In this document: piece by piece, positions 22,495 through 33,123 of the stretch
How the letters are laid out: each line of letters begins with the position of its first letter
Position numbering within the stretch: the stretch's first letter is position 1
Assembly: GCA_022376925.1 (NCBI GenBank)
Contig: JAIOJX010000027.1
Span: 16,571,471-16,635,470 of the forward strand
Length of the DNA: 64,000 nucleotides
Reading direction: 5' to 3'
Origin: Tragulus kanchil
Lineage: Eukaryota > Chordata > Mammalia > Artiodactyla > Tragulidae
Position numbers and translations under genes: made by a program
Notes under the pieces: generated by a model
Told to the model about the DNA's origin: nothing
The model's database searches: none
Seen by the model: only the letters and a program-made list of their open reading frames with translations

Positions 22495-24685
22495 GACGGT
22501 GACTGCAGCCACGCAATTGCAAGACGCTTGCTCCTTGGAAGAAAAGCTATGATGAACCTAGACAGCGTATTCAAAAGCAGAGACGTCGCTTTTCCTGCAA
22601 AAGTCCGTAGAGTCGAAACTGTGGCTTCCACAGTAGCCGTGGACAGATGCGAGGGCTGGCGCATGAGGAAGGCTGAGCGCTGAAGAGCTGATGCTCTCAG
22701 ACCGTGTTGCCGGAGAAATCTCTCAAGACCGAGGCTCCGAGGGCAGTGCCTTCGGCTTTAGAGACGGCAGCTCCCCTGTGTCTCAGGGCTTTCTGAGAAC
22801 CACCGTTTCGTTGGTTTGCTTGTGTTTTTTCAGACGGTTGGTATAAAAAGGGCAAAGGCCCTTCTCCCCCCTGGGGGCTGGGGTCGAGCAGGTCCTTCCC
22901 CGGGATGGCTTCAAGCCTTGGTGCCCTGTGACAGGAGGCCAGTCCGTGGCCGGTGGGGACTGTCCACCCCTGCTTTCCCCGTGAGAGGTCAGTGGTCCGG
23001 GGGGGAGGCGTGGGTGACCAGCTGCTGGTGGGGGCTGGGGACCGCCCCGGAGAGAACATGTCGCTGTTGAAACCAGCGAGCGAGCCCGTTGAAAGACAAG
23101 CGCATCTGCGAACAGACCCTGTCACAGCAAAGAGGTGAAGTGTTTGTGACTTTACTAATTAGTTATTAAGTGAAAAGGCACATGAATCCCGTTGGCTTTT
23201 AACCCGTTGGAAAGCAGTCCTCAGTGTGCGGATTTCTGGAGGGTCGGCCGCGCCCGCTCGTCTGTGGTTTCCGCTGTGTCAGCAGACGCGGGGCCCCCTC
23301 CGTGTGGCTCAGCTCCTCTCGCCTCCCTGACCCCTGACCCACCCGGACTTGTTTGTCAGAGCCCCTGGGGGGCAGTCCTTGGAGTGTGGTCTCCCGCCCC
23401 CTCTCGGCAAGGGGCTCGCCCCAGGACTTTGAACATTTCTCCTTGGGTCTTTACTTGAATTTAGATCCCTGACCTAGCAGCCGTGCTGAAGTCTGATTCT
23501 TTATTTTTTTAAACTGAAGTACAATTAACTTACAATGTTGTGTTGATTTTTTTTTCTTTTTTACCTCCTGTTGTGTTGATTTTTTTCTTTATCAGTCGAC
23601 GGTGACTGCAGCCACGCAATTGCAAGACGCTTGCTCCGGAAGAAAAGCTATGATGAACCTAGACAGCGTATTCAAAAGCAGAGACGCGCTTTTCCTGCAA
23701 AAGTCCGTAGAGTCGAAACTGTGGCTTCCACAGTAGCCGTGGACAGATGCGAGGGCTGGCGCATGAGGAAGGCTGAGCGCTGAAGAGCTGATGCTCTCAG
23801 ACCGTGTTGCCGGAGAAATCTCTCAAGACCGAGGCTCCGAGGGCAGTGCCTTCGGCTTTAGAGACGGCAGCTCCCCTGTGTCTCAGGGCTTTCTGAGAAC
23901 CACCGTTTCGTTGGTTTGCTTGTGTTTTTTCAGACGGTTGGTATAAAAAGGGCAAAGGCCCTTCTCCCCCCTGGGGGCTGGGGTCGAGCAGGTCCTTCCC
24001 CGGGATGGCTTCAAGCCTTGGTGCCCTGTGACAGGAGGCCAGTCCGTGGCCGGTGGGGACTGTCCACCCCTGCTTTCCCCGTGAGAGGTCAGTGGTCCGG
24101 GGGGGAGGCGTGGGTGACCAGCTGCTGGTGGGGGCTGGGGACCGCCCCGGAGAGAACATGTCGCTGTTGAAACCAGCGAGCGAGCCCGTTGAAAGACAAG
24201 CGCATCTGCGAACAGACCCTGTCACAGCAAAGAGGTGAAGTGTTTGTGACTTTACTAATTAGTTATTAAGTGAAAAGGCACATGAATCCCGTTGGCTTTT
24301 AACCCGTTGGAAAGCAGTCCTCAGTGTGCGGATTTCTGGAGGGTCGGCCGCGCCCGCTCGTCTGTGGTTTCCGCTGTGTCAGCAGACGCGGGGCCCCCTC
24401 CGTGTGGCTCAGCTCCTCTCGCCTCCCTGACCCCTGACCCACCCGGACTTGTTTGTCAGAGCCCCTGGGGGGCAGTCCTTGGAGTGTGGTCTCCCGCCCC
24501 CTCTCGGCAAGGGGCTCGCCCCAGGACTTTGAACATTTCTCCTTGGGTCTTTACTTGAATTTAGATCCCTGACCTAGCAGCCGTGCTGAAGTCTGATTCT
24601 TTATTTTTTTAAACTGAAGTACAATTAACTTACAATGTTGTGTTGATTTTTTTTTCTTTTTTACCTCCTCGTTGTGTTGATTTTT
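22495..24685. repeat. Direct duplication H (22495-23585 and 23598-24685)
   Basis: The offset is 1100-1103 bp with a spacer of about 12 bp. Differences are at the start of copy 2 (CTCCGG against CTCCTTGG, GACGCGC against GACGTCGC) and the end of copy 1 (CTCCTGTTG against CTCCTCGTTG). No exon or intact SINE is involved. Confidence 0.93.
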
Positions 24686-24955
24686 GCTGTACAGCAGAGT
24701 GACTCAGTTATACATTCCTTTTTGTATTCTTTTCCATCATGGTCTCTCCCAGGATAGTGAATACAGTTCCCTGGGCTCTGCAGTAGGGCCTTCTCCTTCA
24801 TCTGTTCTACGTATAGTAGATACGGCATTATTTCTGTCGTACGGGTCTGCGAGCCCCGGACTCGCGGCCCTGCCTCCCCACCCTCCCCTGCCTGCCGTGG
24901 CAGCCACACGGCCGTTCTCTGCGTCTGCGAATCTGTCTGTTTCTTAGACAGGTTC
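24600..24955 (-). mobile_element. L1 3'-end fragment (start also present at 23500-23585)
   Basis: 'ACTGAAGTACAATTAACTTA', 'GCTGTACAGCAGAGTGACTC' and 'AGTGAATACAGTTCCCTGGG' give the L1 3'-end order. Its first ~85 bp fall in duplication H, so the joint cuts the element. Confidence 0.6.
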
Positions 24956-24984
24956 GTTTATGTCGCGTTTTAGATTCCGCCTAT

Positions 24985-25130
24985 GAGTGACATTCGATGT
25001 TGTTCAGTCACTCAGTCCCGTCCGACTCTCTGTGACCCCTGGACTGTAGCCCGCCACACTCCTCTGTCCACGGGATTCTCCAGGCAAGAACACTGGAACG
25101 CGTTGCCATTGCCTTCTCCGGGGGATCTTA
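24985..25130 (-). mobile_element. Bov-tA SINE, partial
   Basis: Antisense 'GTTGTTCAGTCACTCAGTCC', 'CTCCAGGCAAGAACACTGG', ending at 'GGGGGATCTT'; the remaining 5' part is missing. Confidence 0.85.
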
Positions 25131-25640
25131 AAAGTTACTGTTTATTAAATGCTTACTATGGGCAGTTAATAATCACAGCTTCACCGGGAGGCATGGCTGC
25201 CCCCTGCGCAAGTGACCGAGGTGAAGTGGAGGCCCAGGGTCATCCATCCATATCTAGAAATTTCTCATCCTCCCAAACTGAAACTCGGGCCCCATTGAAC
25301 TCCAGCTCGCCGCTTTCCCTTCCCTGCGGCCCGACGACCACCGTTCTGCTCGGTCTGTCTGGCGCTGACCGCTCCAGGGGCCGCCTCTGAGTGGAATCTG
25401 ACCATGTTTGTCCTTTGGCGACTGGCTCGTTTCGCGTTGCGTGATGTCCACAAGGCTCGTCCCCAGTGTAGCACGTGACACGGAATTCTTTGTTTTATTT
25501 CGTTTTCATGAATTGAAGTGGCCCACGTGGCACGGCTATAGCAGCTGACAAAGAAACTGTAGACGTGGTTCAAGGAAATGGTTGATGTGGTGTGTTTTGT
25601 TTTTATTTTGGCCACTTCTGTTATCTTTCATTTATTTATC
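25131..25640. other. ARSG intron, no gene seen
   Basis: Unique sequence with no exon, SINE or other element that I can name. Confidence 0.45.
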
Positions 25641-25830
25641 TTTGTTCTTTGGCCCGTGTGGGCCTCCCATCACAGCGGCCTCTCTCGCTCCAGAGCTCCG
25701 GCTCGGTCGTTGAACACATCGGTCCAGCCGCTCCGCGGCACGTGGGATCTCCCCAGGCCAGGGATCGAACCGGCGCCCCTTGCACTGCGAGGCGGCGTCC
25801 TTACCCACTGCGCCACCAGGGAAGCCCTTG
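25641..25830 (-). mobile_element. CHR-type SINE
   Basis: Antisense 'GTGGGATCTCCCCAGGCCAG', 'GGGATCGAACCGGCGCCCC' and 'GCGCCACCAGGGAAGCCC'. Confidence 0.85.
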
Positions 25831-25844
25831 TTGATGTTTTTAAG

Positions 25845-26045
25845 AGATGAATTTTTGTTGGAGTATAGCTGCTCTACCGTGTTGTTAGTGTGTGCTGCAC
25901 AGCAGAGAGAGTCAGCTGTACGTGTCCGTGCCGCCGCTCTCTTTTGGATTTCCTTCCTGTATAGATCCTCACAGAGCGCGGAGTGGAGCTCCCTGGACTG
26001 GTGCGGTAGGTTCGCATTAGTTATCTATTTTATCTTTTATAAAGT
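25845..26045 (-). mobile_element. L1 3'-end fragment
   Basis: 'GTTGGAGTATAGCTGCTCTA', 'GTGTGCTGCACAGCAGAGAG' and 'TTATCTATTTTATCTTTTAT' follow the L1 3'-end order. Confidence 0.55.
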
Positions 26046-26052
26046 ACTTGTC

Positions 26053-26257
26053 CCTTGTCCGTCGCTCAGTCATGTCTGACTCTGCAGCCTCGGGGACTGT
26101 ACCCGCCAGGCTCCTCTGTCCAGGGGATGCTTCAGGCAGGAGCACTGCAGTGGGTGGCCATTCCCATCTCCAGGGGATCTTCCCGACCCAGGGATCGAAC
26201 CCGTGCCTCCTGCACTGCAGGTGGATACTTTTCCATCGGAGCCACCAGGGCAGCCCT
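26053..26257 (-). mobile_element. Bov-tA SINE
   Basis: Antisense 'GCTCAGTCATGTCTGACTC', 'GATCTTCCCGACCCAGGG', 'GGAGCCACCAGGGCAGCCC'. Confidence 0.95.
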
Positions 26258-27238
26258 TGTCTATGTTGTGTGTAGTATAGAAAAAGTAGTAATGACAATG
26301 GAGAGGGGGCGGTCCCCATCCAGGACGCACATCTGGGTTTCCTGTCCCTCAAAAACAGCGGAGTCCATCCACCCAGTCCCAATCTGGGGGCCCGGAGTCA
26401 CGTTGCCAGGGGGGGTCCGCAGGGCGAGGGTTGATGCAGAGCTGAGGCTGAGGGGACTCACAGAACCGGGCATGGTGGGCGGTGTGAACCAGGGCGAGCA
26501 AGGAGAGCTCAGGCTGGTGTGAACGTCGTCGAGCGTCAGGCTAACTGGTGACGGAAGGGCCGCAGCCCTGTCGCCTGGAGAACCAGCCTGCGTCTCCCTC
26601 CGCTCGCCGTGTCCTCTGAGACTCCCCCATAGTCGTGGGCTGTGGGAGGGGCTCCTGGGGTCCTGCGGCCGCGCCCGAGCTGCCCCCAGAGGCCTCCGGG
26701 GACTCCTCAGGATGAGCAGAGGGGCAGCCGGGCACCGGGCCCCCTGTTGGTGCTCCGTGTGCACGTTCCCAGCTGTGTCCTTGAATTCCCCGCAGTCCCC
26801 TTGCCTCATCCATCCATCCCCGAGGAGGCCTGAGGCTTGAGTGGACACGATGGCCCGGAGGCTGTGAAAGCAGGTGAAGCCTACAGCCGTGTTTGCAGTG
26901 GACGTCCGCCTGAGGCGGCGCGGAGCCCGCCCGCTGCTCCCGGCCAGGCCCCAGTCCAAACCCAGATGCCGTCGCCTGGGAGCCCTGATCAGTCTCCGGG
27001 AGCCCCTGCCGCTTCGTTCAGAAAAGGGCACCTGGGTGCTGGTTTAGCTCGCTCTCAGTAAGCGTCCAAGGGCAGTTAGATGATGACGACGACCCGTCTT
27101 CAGCTGGCTAACCAGGTCATCTCCACGTGGCCTTTGTAGGCTGTCCGCAGATGCTGGCTTCCTGAGCCGAAGGGGCCCAGGGTCTCCTCCGAGGCCCCGG
27201 ACCCTCCGGCGCGCCCCCAGCCGGCCCTCTCGTTTCAG

Positions 27239-27437
27239 CGCCCGCGGACGGCCCTTCCTGCTGTACGTGGGCCTGGCCCACATGCACGTGCCATTGGCCG
27301 GGAGCCCGCCCGCGGCAGGACCCAGGGGGCCCGGGCGCCGTACAGAGCAGGGCTGCGGGAGATGGACAGCCTCGTGGGCCAGATCAGGGACAAGGTTGAC
27401 CTCACGGCGAGAAACAACACGCTCCTCTGGTTTGCAG
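27239..27437 (+). pseudogene. ARSG: Frameshifted copy of the ARSG 'AHMHVPL' exon
   Basis: Same acceptor and donor as the exon at 28334-28530, but 199 bp instead of 197. CAGGGGGCCCGGGCGCC (about 27322-27338) replaces CAGGGGCCGGACGCC, adding two bases and breaking the frame after 'GSPPAAGP'. All other visible bases of the exon agree. It lies in the error-rich second half of copy 1 of duplication I, so I judge it a consensus error and not a mutated paralogue. Confidence 0.88.
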
Positions 27438-28333
27438 GTGAGGTAGAGGAGCCCCAGGCAGCCTCGCTCGCGTCTAATGGATAACCCTGCACACGCCCCA
27501 GAGGAGCCGAGTCGGGACGGGCGGCCCTCCTGAGCACGGCAGGGGCTGCCCTGGACTTGGGTCCCGCTGTGGCCTGTGTGCTGAGCCCCGGTCCGTGGGG
27601 CCAAGGCTGCGCCTCGGGAAGGCTGGCACGGGAGCTCGGTCCCCCGGGCCCCTTGGGTGCTGACCAGGGTCCTCTGGGTGTTGCTTCTAATCGTCAATGA
27701 GTGACTTTGACGTCGGGAACCTATGTAGTCCGGGGAGGTTCTCAGAGTCCCTCCTCACTGTCCTCCCCCATCCCAGCGGTGGCCACCGGTCAGCAGGTCT
27801 CAGCTCCTGCCGCGTGGAGCTGGGCTGGCGAGCTGTTCAAGGGAGCCGCAGGCCTCGGGTCCTGGGTCCCTGTCCCCGGATTCCCCGCAGTCCCCTTGCC
27901 TCATCCATCCATCCCCGAGGAGGCCTGAGGCTTGAGTGGACACGATGGCCCGGAGGCTGTGAAAGCAGGTGAAGCCTACAGCCGTGTTTGCAGTGGACGT
28001 CCGCCTGAGGCGGCGCGGAGCCCGCCCGCTGCTCCCGGCCAGGCCCCAGTCCAAACCCAGATGCCGTCGCCTGGGAGCCCTGATCAGTCTCCGGGAGCCC
28101 CTGCCGCTTCGTTCAGAAAAGGGCACCTGGGTGCTGGTTTAGCTCGCTCTCAGTAAGCGTCCAAGGGCAGTTAGATGATGACGACGACCCGTCTTCAGCT
28201 GGCTAACCAGGTCATCTCCACGTGGCCTTTGTAGGCTGTCCGCAGATGCTGGCTTCCTGAGCCGAAGGGGCCCAGGGTCTCCTCCGAGGCCCCGGACCCT
28301 CCGGCGCGCCCCCAGCCGGCCCTCTCGTTTCAG

Positions 28334-28530
28334 CGCCCGCGGACGGCCCTTCCTGCTGTACGTGGGCCTGGCCCACATGCACGTGCCATTGGCCGGGAGC
28401 CCGCCCGCGGCAGGACCCAGGGGCCGGACGCCGTACAGAGCAGGGCTGCGGGAGATGGACAGCCTCGTGGGCCAGATCAGGGACAAGGTTGACCTCACGG
28501 CGAGAAACAACACGCTCCTCTGGTTTGCAG
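28334..28530 (+). CDS. ARSG: ARSG exon with 'AHMHVPL' active-site segment
   Basis: 197 bp with acceptor CGTTTCAG and donor GTGAGG, entering with one base and leaving with one base of split codons, both matching the neighbours. It encodes '[20 protein letters not shown]', '[20 protein letters not shown]' and 'RNNTLLWFA'. The His of the AHMH segment corresponds to a conserved sulfatase active-site histidine (His229 in ARSA). This intact copy, not the one at 27239, should be used in a gene model. RNNT would be a sequon here, but its use is unknown. Confidence 0.94.
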
Positions 28531-29164
28531 GTGAGGTAGAGGAGCCCCAGGCAGCCTCGCTCGCGTCTAATGGATAACCCTGCACACGCCCCCAGAGGAG
28601 CCGAGTCGGGACGGGCGGCCCTCCTGAGCACGGCAGGGGGCTGCCCTGGACTTGGGTCCCCGCTGTGGCCTGTGTGCTGAGCCCCGGTCCGTGGGGCCAA
28701 GGCTGCGCCCCTCGGGAAGGCTGGCACGGGGAGCTCGGTCCCCCGCGGGCCCCTTGGGTGCTGACCAGGGTCCTCTGGGTGTTGCTTCTAATCGTCAATG
28801 AGTGACTTTGACGTCGGGAACCTATGTAGTCCCCGGGGAGGTTCTCAGAGTCCCTCCTCACTGTCCTCCCCCATCCCAGCGGTGGCCACCGGTCAGCAGG
28901 TCTCAGCTCCTGCCGCGTGGAGCTGGGCTGGCGAGCTGTTCAAGGGAGCCGCAGGCCTCGGGGTCCTGGGTCCCTGTCCGGCGACAGGGCTGTGGACGCC
29001 GGTGTCTGAGTCTCTGCTGTTGGGAGCGTTACTTTAACCCCTCCAGGCCTCTTTCCTTCTCGGCAGAATCGAGCTCACAGTCGAGCCTGCGGCGTGTCAG
29101 AGGATGCGGAGAGAACGTGCTGGGGGGCCAGGGTCCATCCCAGGAGCTCAAGAAGGGGTTGCTG

Positions 29165-29290
29165 GGGGACGTCCCTGGTGGCCCAGTGGCCAGGACTCTG
29201 AGCTCCCAGTGTAGGGGCCTGGGTTCGATCCCTGTTCGGGGAAGCGAGATCCCACTTACTTTGTGGCCAAAAAATCACAAAGAGAGAAAG
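29165..29290 (+). mobile_element. CHR-type SINE
   Basis: 'GGGACGTCCCTGGTGGCCCA', 'GGGCCTGGGTTCGATCCCTG' and 'GCGAGATCCCACTTACTTTG' with an A-rich tail. Confidence 0.85.
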
Positions 29291-29573
29291 CAGAAAATCA
29301 TGGCCGAGCTGAAGACGATGGGAATGGGATTGCTGAGCTCCTCACCAAAGGCAGGAGCCTCCCTGTGGGGCGAGCTCAGGGGGACAGAGACAGGCGGCCT
29401 CTCTGCAAGCTCGTGGGAGGCCGACCCCACCCCGAGAGGTGGTCCTGCGAGGGTCAGGGCGGCACTTGTCTCCACAGGCCGTCCTCTGCGTGTCTTGCGG
29501 GCACGGGGGCGTGGGCACCGCTGGCACCATCCGCAGCCTGTTGACTCTGCCTGTTGCTGGTTTTGGTCTCCAG

Positions 29574-29654
29574 GGGACAACGGCCCGTGGGCTCAGAAGT
29601 GCGAGCTGGCCGGGAGCGTGGGGCCCTTCTCCGGATCGTGGCAGACACGTCGAG
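29574..29654 (+). CDS. ARSG: ARSG exon with DNGP metal-binding motif
   Basis: 81 bp with acceptor GGTCTCCAG and donor GTAGGG, in phase on both sides. It encodes '[20 protein letters not shown]' and 'SWQTRR'. The Asp-Asn of DNGP corresponds to the Ca2+ ligands of arylsulfatases (Asp281/Asn282 in ARSA). A much longer open frame (28802-30013) runs through it because the region is GC-rich; the splice sites and human alignment support only these 81 bp. Confidence 0.94.
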
Positions 29655-30204
29655 GTAGGGGCTCCGCCGGGGTGGGCATCCGCCTCGGGCGGGGGCGGGA
29701 GGCCCAGCCTCCGGGAGGACCGTCTCGTCTCCAGGCCTTGGTGCGTCCTGGTGACACGGGGACGGGTGACTCACACAGCCACCGGCTCCCGGGACAGGGC
29801 CAGCTTGGGACGGAGGAAGCGGGCGTCCCGCCAGCCATCCCTGCCTTCCTCCCAGGCCTCAGCCCTGCCCCGGCGGCCCGTCTGCGGACCGTCCAGCAAG
29901 CGTGCTTGCTTTGCCGTCGTCCTTGCTCTTCACCTTTCTTTCCTTTTTTAAAGCTATCCCTCCCTCCCTCTATCCAGCTATGCATTCATTTCATTCTTTC
30001 AAGAAATACTTAGCGCACAGCTATGCCAGCCTTCACAAAAGGCAGGTAGTAATAACGCCGTTTACTGCCGAAGAAGGACAGCAACTCGAAGCGGTTACGT
30101 ACCTGGCCCAAAGTCACACGGTTTGGGAGGACAGAGCCAGGCTTGCTGTGAGGCTCACTGAATGTCCCCCTGCACCGTTCTCCCCTCTTTATTTAAGCAT
30201 CCTT
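29655..30204. other. ARSG intron, no gene seen
   Basis: GC-rich unique sequence turning AT-rich after 29930. I see no further exon. Confidence 0.45.
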
Positions 30205-30430
30205 CAGGGCTGCCCTGGTGGTCCAGTGGGTAAAGAGTCCGCCTTGCAGTGCAAGGGGCGCCGGTTTGATCCCCGGCCTGGGAAGATCCCATGTGCCGCG
30301 GAGCGGCTGGACCAGTGTGTCCAATGACGAGCCAGCGCTCTGGAGCGCGTGTGCCCAGAGCCGGTGCTCTGCCATGAGAGAGGCCACTGCAATTGAAGGC
30401 CCACACAGGCCAAAGAATAAAGATGGATGA
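30205..30430 (+). mobile_element. CHR-type SINE, long form
   Basis: 'GGGCTGCCCTGGTGGTCCAG', 'CGCCGGTTTGATCCCCGGCC', 'GAAGATCCCATGTGCCGCGG' and an A-rich tail 'GCCAAAGAATAAAGATGG'. Confidence 0.88.
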
Positions 30431-30462
30431 AAACAAATGATGACTTAGAGGCAAAAAAACCT

Positions 30463-30490
30463 GTGTGTGTGTATGTATATATATATATAA
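30463..30490. repeat. (TG)n-(TA)n microsatellite
   Basis: A short TGTGTG run passes into a TATATA run just beyond the A-rich tail of the SINE, a usual place for such repeats. Confidence 0.85.
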
Positions 30491-30984
30491 AACCATCCTG
30501 CAGCAGCCCCCAGCTCGGCGCCCAGCAGCTGCTCCGGGACGGTTTCTCCCACAGGAGCCTCACCTCTGATAGGCAGCCCTGCGGGGAGAGCTGGACAGAA
30601 TGCAGGGAAGGCTTCAACCGTGGGCATGACCTCTAACCCCTCATTTAAGAGTTTGTTTTCAAGAAATAATGAGCCGCGTGCACAACAACAATGTAAAAGG
30701 ATGCTCGTTGCAGTAGGTGGTTGTTTTTTTAAAATGGCCCAAGCACCCGGCAGGGCAGGGCTGCTCCCGGAGTCTGTGGCGTGCGCACTGGGAGAGGCGC
30801 GGGGGAGCCCCTGCAGACGGTGCTCGTGCCTGGACGCGGTTCCGTTGAACACGTTTCGGTGAACGACGCAGGTCGCAAGCCCTGTGTGAAGTGCGATCTT
30901 TGTGTCAGACCCTGTGTGTGTCGTCTCAGAGAAATCTTGACCACAGAAAGCAAGGCAGCAGCCTGTGGGTGGCGGAGGAAGGAT

Positions 30985-31257
30985 TTTTTTAAAAAATAGT
31001 TTTGTTTGTTTATTGTTGGCGGTGCTGGGCCCTTGTTGCTGAGCCCGCTTTCCTCGGGCGGTGGCGCGTGAGGGCCAGGCTCGCGCTGCGGTGGCTTCTC
31101 CGGGGGCAGAGCGCAGGCGAGAGTGCCGGCCCGGTGGCCGGGGCTCATGGGCTTAGTTGCTCTGAGGCGTGTGGGATCTTCCCGGGTCAGGGATTGAACC
31201 CATATCTCCTGCATTGGCAGGTGATTTTCTTCACCACTGAGCCACCTGGGAAGTCCG
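30985..31257 (-). mobile_element. CHR-type SINE
   Basis: Antisense 'GGGATCTTCCCGGGTCAGGG', 'TCTCCTGCATTGGCAGGTG' and 'GAGCCACCTGGGAAGTCC'. Confidence 0.85.
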
Positions 31258-33010
31258 AGGAAGGCTTTATGTGTAGTTTTCCCTCCTTTTTTGGGGTACA
31301 ATAAATAGGTATTATTTTATAATACTGAATTTTTTATGAAATGAAAAAATTAGAATAATAATTTAAGAAGGTGCTTGTATCCGAGGAGTTCAGAGGTGGG
31401 CTTGGAAAGATGATCCTCTGGGGCTGGGCCGGCTCTGCCGGCCGGATGGCTGGCCCGTGGCCCCCAGCTGTCTCCGGGTCGGAGGACACAAGCATCAGTC
31501 TGGCTGAGAGCTCATCGTTACCTAAACGCTGGAATGTTCGTGTGTCCTGTGGCCAGGGGTGAGAAGCCCTCAGGGGAGACAGGCGAGCCCCGGTGGAGGG
31601 GCATGGCCAGGGGTGCGGGTCACGAGCAAGGGGCTGGGGGTCCCTCTCGCCACCTGCTCTCCTTCACTCCCGTGCCTGGTCCGGGGATGCCGGATTGTCC
31701 TCCTGTGAACGGGGCCCGTCTCGCGCCTCGACGAGACGTGGAAGACCGTCCGTGTTTTCGCAACAGCGCAGGACAAACAGTGCCCAGAGCCCGGCGGCGG
31801 CCTCCCCGCGGCCCGCCCGGACGTCGGGCCACGTGCGGCCGCCCCTGGTCCCGGGCGCCCTCCGTCCCCCCTCTCCGCTCCTGGCGGCGGCTGTGCTCAG
31901 CTGATAGGATGAGGCAGCGTCTCCTGGAGCGCCTCTTCATCCCGTGCTGGGTGAGGCTGCGCGGCCGGGCTTGGCCGGCGCCCTGCGGGGGTGCGAGCGC
32001 CGCCGGGCCACGCAGAGCGGCCTGGCCTGCTCCCAGCCCGGGGCGCGGGCTGCCGGGGCCGCTGCGAGCCCGAGCCCGGGGCCCCCCTCGCGGCTCCCAG
32101 CAGCGGCCCTTCCTTCCCTGCCCCAGGCCGACTTCCTCTTCGGGACAGGACCGGCACCTTGTTTGTCCCCTCGCGGACGGCTCCTCTGTCTGGAAAATCT
32201 TTTCTCGTTTTATTTGAAGAGCAGAGCTGTTCCTTCCTCTCCCCGGTGATGGGGAAACATGCTGTTGCCCTTGGCGTGCTCGCCTTCTGGGAGACCTCGC
32301 TTGTAACTCGATGCTATCAGGTGGTTGCATAAGCCTTCCCACTGGGAAGCGGGCTCTGCGTCCTGGGCCTTCCGCGTCCAGCTGGGCGCAGCGGGTGGGG
32401 CGCAGCGGGGCCGGAGGGGGCGCTGGGGGGCAGCGAGGGGTGTCGGCGGTGGGCCCTGGCTGCGGGCAGGGTCCGCTGATGGGGACCCAGTGGAAGTGCA
32501 GCGATGTTCCCTTTCGAGTCACTGGCCCCCAGGCTCGGAATGTCCCCCCCCCCACCCCCCAGCCACCCGGGGCCCGCAGGAGACCTTGGCCCCAGCAGAG
32601 GCCCGGCGGCCCCGTGTTCCTTGAACACGAGTGTGGGCGCTCCGGGCATCCTTGGCGAAGGCGCGTGTTTATATTTAACAACGAAGCCTGCTTCGTTAGA
32701 AGGCCACAGAGTGTGTGCTCCTCAGCACGGGCGTGCGCCTCGGCCCTGGGACACGAGCGCGAGTGCCTCAAGCGGCCAGGCAGGTAGTCCAGATGAGCAG
32801 ATGTCTGTGTCTGTCCGCTGTGGACGGGCTCCGGGATCCGGTCAGTGGGACAGAGGGCCCTTGTCTAAGGACACTCAAATTTAGTTTAAGAACAAAACAT
32901 GATTCATGCCAAAGCGAACAGTCAGAGGCCTGAAGTCAGTGATGGGTTGCCAGGTTGCCACTTGTGCTGTTTTCTCTTCCGTAGGTAATTTTGTTTTGTT
33001 TAGGGTGGGG
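31258..33010. other. Intron with a CpG-rich block at about 31690-32160
   Basis: AT-rich at first, then a CpG-dense stretch with many CG, CGCG and CCGCCGG motifs, then moderate GC. Long open frames on both strands here (one on the - strand spans 31620-32771) look like a by-product of few AT-rich stop codons: they have no recognisable domain and are Arg/Pro/Gly/Ala-rich. It could be an intragenic CpG island or promoter; nothing else supports that. Confidence 0.45.
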
Positions 33011-33033
33011 TTTGTTTTTTTTTTTTTTTTTTT
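33011..33033. repeat. Poly-T run
   Basis: A run of T's, just upstream of duplication J, possibly the antisense tail of an old retroposon. Confidence 0.8.
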
Positions 33034-33123
33034 GGATTGCATTTGTCGGGCACTTGTGTGCCGACGGATCTTGCTTAGAACTTTATATACATCGTCTTAC
33101 GTAACTTTTCCACCGTCCCACGG

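Larger units (their letters stand above)
26785..28979. repeat. Direct duplication I (26785-27875 and 27880-28979)
   Basis: The offset grows from 1095 to 1104 bp because the second half of copy 1 lacks bases at eight or more runs (for example CGCCTC against CGCCCCTC, ACGGGAG against ACGGGGAG, CCCCCGGG against CCCCCGCGGG, TCCGGGG against TCCCCGGGG). Both copies carry the AHMH-containing ARSG exon, but only copy 2 keeps its frame. The spacer is 4 bp. Confidence 0.95.

Noticed and set aside
28802..30013. 403-residue open frame on the + strand
   Set aside because: It runs through a SINE and through the true 81-bp ARSG exon at 29574-29654. Only that exon is supported by splice sites and homology.
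31620..32771. 383-residue open frame on the - strand
   Set aside because: CpG-rich, Arg/Pro/Gly/Ala-rich, overlapped by long frames on the + strand, no domain. Long chance frames are expected in stop-poor GC-rich DNA.
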